64,000 nucleotides of DNA from Pseudomonas persica (lineage in GTDB: Bacteria; Pseudomonadota; Gammaproteobacteria; Pseudomonadales; Pseudomonadaceae): positions 46,144 to 110,143 of the forward strand of contig NZ_OLKL01000025.1 of the NCBI RefSeq assembly GCF_900291015.1, in the 5' to 3' direction. How positions within the stretch are numbered: position 1 is the stretch's first letter; each line of letters starts with the position of its first letter. A program made the translations under genes and the position numbers. Under the pieces are notes generated by a model, which saw only the letters and a program-made list of their open reading frames with translations, was not told the origin of the DNA and did no database searches. Positions 61,005 through 64,000 of this stretch are shown here, piece after piece.

Positions 61005-61822
61005 GCCCAGTGTTGCTCGAAGCCCGCGACATCAGCCTGGGCTACCCCCGCGGGGCTGGCTGGCAGGCGGTGCTGGCGCAGTTCGACCTGCAACTGGCAC
61101 CGGGCGAAGTAGTGACCATCCTCGGCCCCAGCGGGGTCGGCAAGTCCAGCCTGCTGCGGGTGCTGGCCGGTCTGCAGCAGCCCCGCGGTGGCAGCGTGAC
61201 CCTGCACGGCCAGCCGCTGCACGGTCCGCACCCACGCCTGGCGGTGGCCTTCCAGGACCCGAGCCTGTTGCCCTGGTTGAGCCTGGAGAAGAATGTCGCC
61301 TTCGGCCTGGACTTCGCCCGCCAGCCCAGACTGGCCGCTGCCGAACGGCGCGCACGCATCGACCATGCGATTGCCGCCGTGGGCCTGGCCCATGCCCGCG
61401 GCCAGTACCCGGCGCAGTTGTCCGGCGGCATGGCCCAGCGCACCGCGCTGGCCCGCTGCCTGGCCCGCCAGCCCGAAGTCCTGCTGCTCGATGAGCCGTT
61501 CGGCGCGCTGGATGAAGTGACCCGGGCCGACATGCAGCAACTGCTGCTGCAACTGATCGCTACCCACAACACGGCGGCGGTGCTGATCACCCACGATATC
61601 GACGAAGCCTTGCTGCTGTCCGACCGGGTCCTGCTACTGGGCAACCACCCAGCGCACACCCTCGGCCAGTGGCACATCGACCTGCCGCAACCACGGACGC
61701 AGCGGGTCGAGGAACTGGGCGCCTTGCGCATCGAAATCCTCAAAACCCTTCGGCGGGCAAGCCGCACAGTCGAACCTACTCCAACCCCTTTGCCGTCGGA
61801 GGCTGTCCATGTGCATGGATGA
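61001..61822 (+). CDS. ABC transporter ATP-binding protein (nitrate/sulfonate/taurine type)
   Basis: 273 residues: Walker A GPSGVGKSS near 42, Q-loop FQDPSLLPW, signature LSGGMAQR, Walker B LLLDEPFGALD, H-loop LITHDIDEAL. The LPW after the Q-loop is typical of SsuB/TauB. It overlaps the upstream stop by 4 bp and the next start by 14 bp. Energises the importer whose other parts are the next two genes. Confidence 0.92.
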   Translation: MSPVLLEARDISLGYPRGAGWQAVLAQFDLQLAPGEVVTILGPSGVGKSSLLRVLAGLQQPRGGSVTLHGQPLHGPHPRLAVAFQDPSLLPWLSLEKNVAFGLDFARQPRLAAAERRARIDHAIAAVGLAHARGQYPAQLSGGMAQRTALARCLARQPEVLLLDEPFGALDEVTRADMQQLLLQLIATHNTAAVLITHDIDEALLLSDRVLLLGNHPAHTLGQWHIDLPQPRTQRVEELGALRIEILKTLRRASRTVEPTPTPLPSEAVHVHG

Positions 61823-63014
61823 CTGCTGTTCCTCTTCTTCGCGTCGCGATTTCCTCAAGCTTGGCGCCATGCTCACGGCCGCCGGTGCGCTGCCGCTGCT
61901 GTCGAGCCTGCAGGCCCGTGCCGCTGTCGAGCCGGACGCGCCGGTGCGTATCGGCTACCTGCCGATTACCGACGCCACGCCGCTGCTGGTGGCGCACAAC
62001 AACGGCCTGTTCGAGGCCGAAGGCATCAAGGCCGAGCGCCCGGTGCTGCTGCGCAGCTGGGCGCAGGTGATCGAGGCGTTCATTTCCGGCCAGGTCAACG
62101 TCATCCACCTGCTGTCGCCGATGACCGTGTGGGCCCGCTACGGCAGCAAGGTGCCGGCCAAGGTGGTGGCCTGGAACCACGTGGGCGGTTCAGGCCTGAC
62201 CGTGGCCCCGGACATCAGCGACATGAAACAGCTGGGTGGCAAGACCGTGGCCATCCCGTTCTGGTACTCCATCCATAACGTGGTGCTGCAGCAGATGCTC
62301 GACGACAACGGCCTGACCCCGGTGTCGAAACCGGCCAATGCGCCACTGGCCGGCAACGAAGTCAACCTGCTGGTGCTGCCACCGTCCGACATGCCGCCGG
62401 CGTTGGCCAGCAAGCGTATCGCTGGCTATATCGTCGCCGAGCCATTCAACGCCCTGGCCGAGAACCTCAAGGTTGGCCGCGTGCAGCGCTTTACCGGCGA
62501 TGTGTGGCGCAACCACGCCTGCTGCGTGGTGTTCATGCACGAGAACGACCTGAACAACCGCCCGCAGTGGTCGCAGAAGGTAGTCAACGCCATCGTCAAG
62601 GCCCAGCACTGGACCCGCGATCACCGCGCCGAGGCCGCCGCGTTGTTGTCCAAGGCCGGCCCCAACAAGTACACCCCGCATGAACCCGCAGTGCTCAGCA
62701 AAGTGCTGGCACCGGCTGCCGAGGACCGTGCCGGTTATATTGCCAGTGGCGCCATTCGCCACCAGCAGTGGGACGAAAAGCGCATCGATTTCCAGCCATA
62801 CCCGTTCCCCAGCTACACCGAAGAATTGGTCAAGCGCCTGAAAACCACCCTGATCGAGGGCGACAATGCGTTCCTTGCCGGCCTGGACCCGGCACAGACC
62901 GCCCGCGACCTGGTCGACGACCGCTTCGTGCGCAACGCCATCGCTACCGTTGGCGGGCCGTCGGTGTTCGGCATCGCTGACAATTTCGAGCGTAGCGAGG
63001 AGTTCGCGGTCTGA
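61809..63014 (+). CDS. ABC transporter substrate-binding protein (SsuA/NrtA-like), Tat-exported
   Basis: 401 residues. N-terminus has a twin-arginine signal SRRDFLKLGA followed by a hydrophobic stretch and ARA cleavage region, preceded by a Cys cluster MCMDDCC. Mature part begins VRIGYLPITDATPLLVAHNNGLF, the NMT1/SsuA-like fold, with IAGYIVAEPFNALAE near 205. Tat export suggests folding in the cytoplasm, possibly with a cofactor, unusual for this family. Binds the imported compound in the periplasm. Ligand unknown. Stop overlaps the permease start. Confidence 0.87.
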   Translation: MCMDDCCSSSSRRDFLKLGAMLTAAGALPLLSSLQARAAVEPDAPVRIGYLPITDATPLLVAHNNGLFEAEGIKAERPVLLRSWAQVIEAFISGQVNVIHLLSPMTVWARYGSKVPAKVVAWNHVGGSGLTVAPDISDMKQLGGKTVAIPFWYSIHNVVLQQMLDDNGLTPVSKPANAPLAGNEVNLLVLPPSDMPPALASKRIAGYIVAEPFNALAENLKVGRVQRFTGDVWRNHACCVVFMHENDLNNRPQWSQKVVNAIVKAQHWTRDHRAEAAALLSKAGPNKYTPHEPAVLSKVLAPAAEDRAGYIASGAIRHQQWDEKRIDFQPYPFPSYTEELVKRLKTTLIEGDNAFLAGLDPAQTARDLVDDRFVRNAIATVGGPSVFGIADNFERSEEFAV

Positions 63015-63769
63015 TGCGCACGCATGTCGTTCATGCTGGCCTGGGGCTGGCCGGGTTGCTGGGGTTGTTGCTGTTGTGGTGGGCCGGTGTCGCGGTGTTC
63101 GGCCAGGCCGATGGTCTGTCGGCGCGCTTTTCGCCGGCGGCGACCCTGGCAAGCCTGGTCGAGTTGCTGGGGCAGGGCGAGGTCTATGGGCATATCTGGG
63201 TCAGCCTCAAGCGTATCCTGGTCGGGCTGCTGCTGGCGCTGCTGATCGGGGTGCCGCTGGGCTTGCTGGTGGGCAGCTACCGGCACCTGGAGGCGGCGAC
63301 CACGCCGGCGTTCCAGTTCCTGCGCATGATCTCGCCGCTGTCGTGGATGCCGGTGGTGGTGATGCTGATGGGCGTGGGGGACCAGCCCATCTACTTCCTG
63401 CTGGCGTTTGCCGCGTTGTGGCCGATCTTGCTGAACACGGCGGCCGGGGTGAGGCAACTGGACCCGCGCTGGTTGCAGTTGAGCCGCAGCTTGAGTGCCA
63501 CGCGTTGGGAGACCTTGTGCAAGGTGATCGTGCCCGGGGTGATCGGCCACGTGCTGACCGGCGTGCGCCTGGCCATCGGCATTTTGTGGATCGTGCTGGT
63601 GCCGTGCGAAATGCTCGGGGTGAGTGCGGGGCTGGGGTATTTCATCCTCGATACCCGTGACCGGCTGGCGTATTCCGAGCTGATGGCAATGGTGCTGCTG
63701 ATCGGGGTACTGGGGTTTGTGCTGGATGCCCTGGCGCGTGGGCTGCATCGGCGTTGGGTGCATGGCTGA
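63014..63769 (+). CDS. ABC transporter permease (SsuC/TauC-like)
   Basis: 251 residues, about six membrane helices, with the EAA-type loop AAGVRQLDPRWLQLSRSLSATRWETLCKVIVPG. Forms the membrane channel with the ATPase and binding protein. Starts on the ATGA overlap and ends the operon at 63769, before the repeat. Confidence 0.9.
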   Translation: MRTHVVHAGLGLAGLLGLLLLWWAGVAVFGQADGLSARFSPAATLASLVELLGQGEVYGHIWVSLKRILVGLLLALLIGVPLGLLVGSYRHLEAATTPAFQFLRMISPLSWMPVVVMLMGVGDQPIYFLLAFAALWPILLNTAAGVRQLDPRWLQLSRSLSATRWETLCKVIVPGVIGHVLTGVRLAIGILWIVLVPCEMLGVSAGLGYFILDTRDRLAYSELMAMVLLIGVLGFVLDALARGLHRRWVHG

Positions 63770-63780
63770 AGGGCCAGTGG

Positions 63781-64000
63781 GGGCTTCTTCGCGGGCTTGC
63801 CCGCTCTCATAGAACTGCACATAACTCGTTGAATTAGCAGGGCCCCTGTGGGAGCGGCTTTAGCCGCGAACACCGGCGCAGCCGGTGCCATGCACCGCGT
63901 TGGATTCTTCGCGACTAAAGCCCCACAGGATGCACGGACCGCTTGCGAATTCAGTTCTCTATGCGACAGCGCAGACCAAAGGGCTGGGCCATCTCCCACA
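63781..64000. repeat. Composite intergenic repeat, copy D (runs to window end)
   Basis: Nearly identical to 39541-39762 over the whole length: the same AGAACTGCACATAACTCGTT block, REP pair and tail. Differences seen by eye are few: a shortened second REP (GCGACTAAAGCCCCACAGG) and scattered single bases. The element may continue past the window. Confidence 0.9.

Overview
The window looks like chromosome from the Pseudomonas putida group. It is GC-rich, dotted with pairs of Pseudomonas REP hairpins (GCGGGTAAACCCGC and GCGGCTAAAGCCGC types), and carries typical Pseudomonas genes: a giant RTX heme peroxidase, pqiABC, cptA, pssA, ppnN, a divergent nrtR-pncA pair and NCS1 permeases. No rRNA, tRNA, CRISPR array, prophage or IS element was seen.

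Layout. 1-8.0 kb: the 3' part of a very large type-I-secreted animal-type heme peroxidase with RTX repeats. 8-18.3 kb: housekeeping and accessory singles (isochorismatase-fold hydrolase, pirin, UvrD-like helicase, an alpha/beta hydrolase-fold protein without its serine, VOC protein with a broken coupled gene, di-iron hydroxylase, AraC regulator, MHS transporter). 18.4-24.7 kb: one tightly overlapping seven-gene operon (thermostable-hemolysin family protein, acyl-adenylating ligase, heme-oxygenase-like di-iron oxidase, SDR, TPR protein, QseBC/PmrAB-like two-component system). It is preceded by an 11-bp-period direct repeat of the kind bound by OmpR-family regulators. I read it as a self-regulated, uncharacterised route to an acyl-derived small molecule. 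24.7-38.6 kb: VOC protein, a Cys-bearing small peptide, LysR, the split pqiAABC lipid-transport operon, cptA, pssA, ppnN, yeiH with its divergent LysR.

39.5-43.5 kb: nrtR and pncA are divergent. The gene coupled to pncA, which I read as pncB, is reduced to its start and its last 19 codons. 43.5-46.8 kb: Lrp regulator, two LysE-type exporters, an orphan sensor kinase. 46.9-56.1 kb: a catabolic region with a GntR regulator, PcaC-like protein, two paralogous flavin reductases, aldehyde dehydrogenase, alpha/beta hydrolase, DUF1185 protein, luciferase-like monooxygenase and an NCS1 permease. Three promoters share a GGTATACC-type site, so this looks like one regulon for oxidative opening of a nitrogen heterocycle, analogous to but distinct from the Rut pathway. 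56.1-64 kb: NADH dehydrogenase-like flavoprotein with a divergent Rrf2 regulator and a perfect operator palindrome; AraC plus AhpD-like gene; acyl-CoA-dehydrogenase-like protein with a nitrate/sulfonate-type ABC importer.

A composite intergenic repeat of about 160-220 bp (REP hairpins plus a conserved tail) occurs four times. Internal deletions or decay have left at least two, probably three, gene remnants (13.99, 35.0 and 39.8 kb). All names come from reading motifs; no database search was run.
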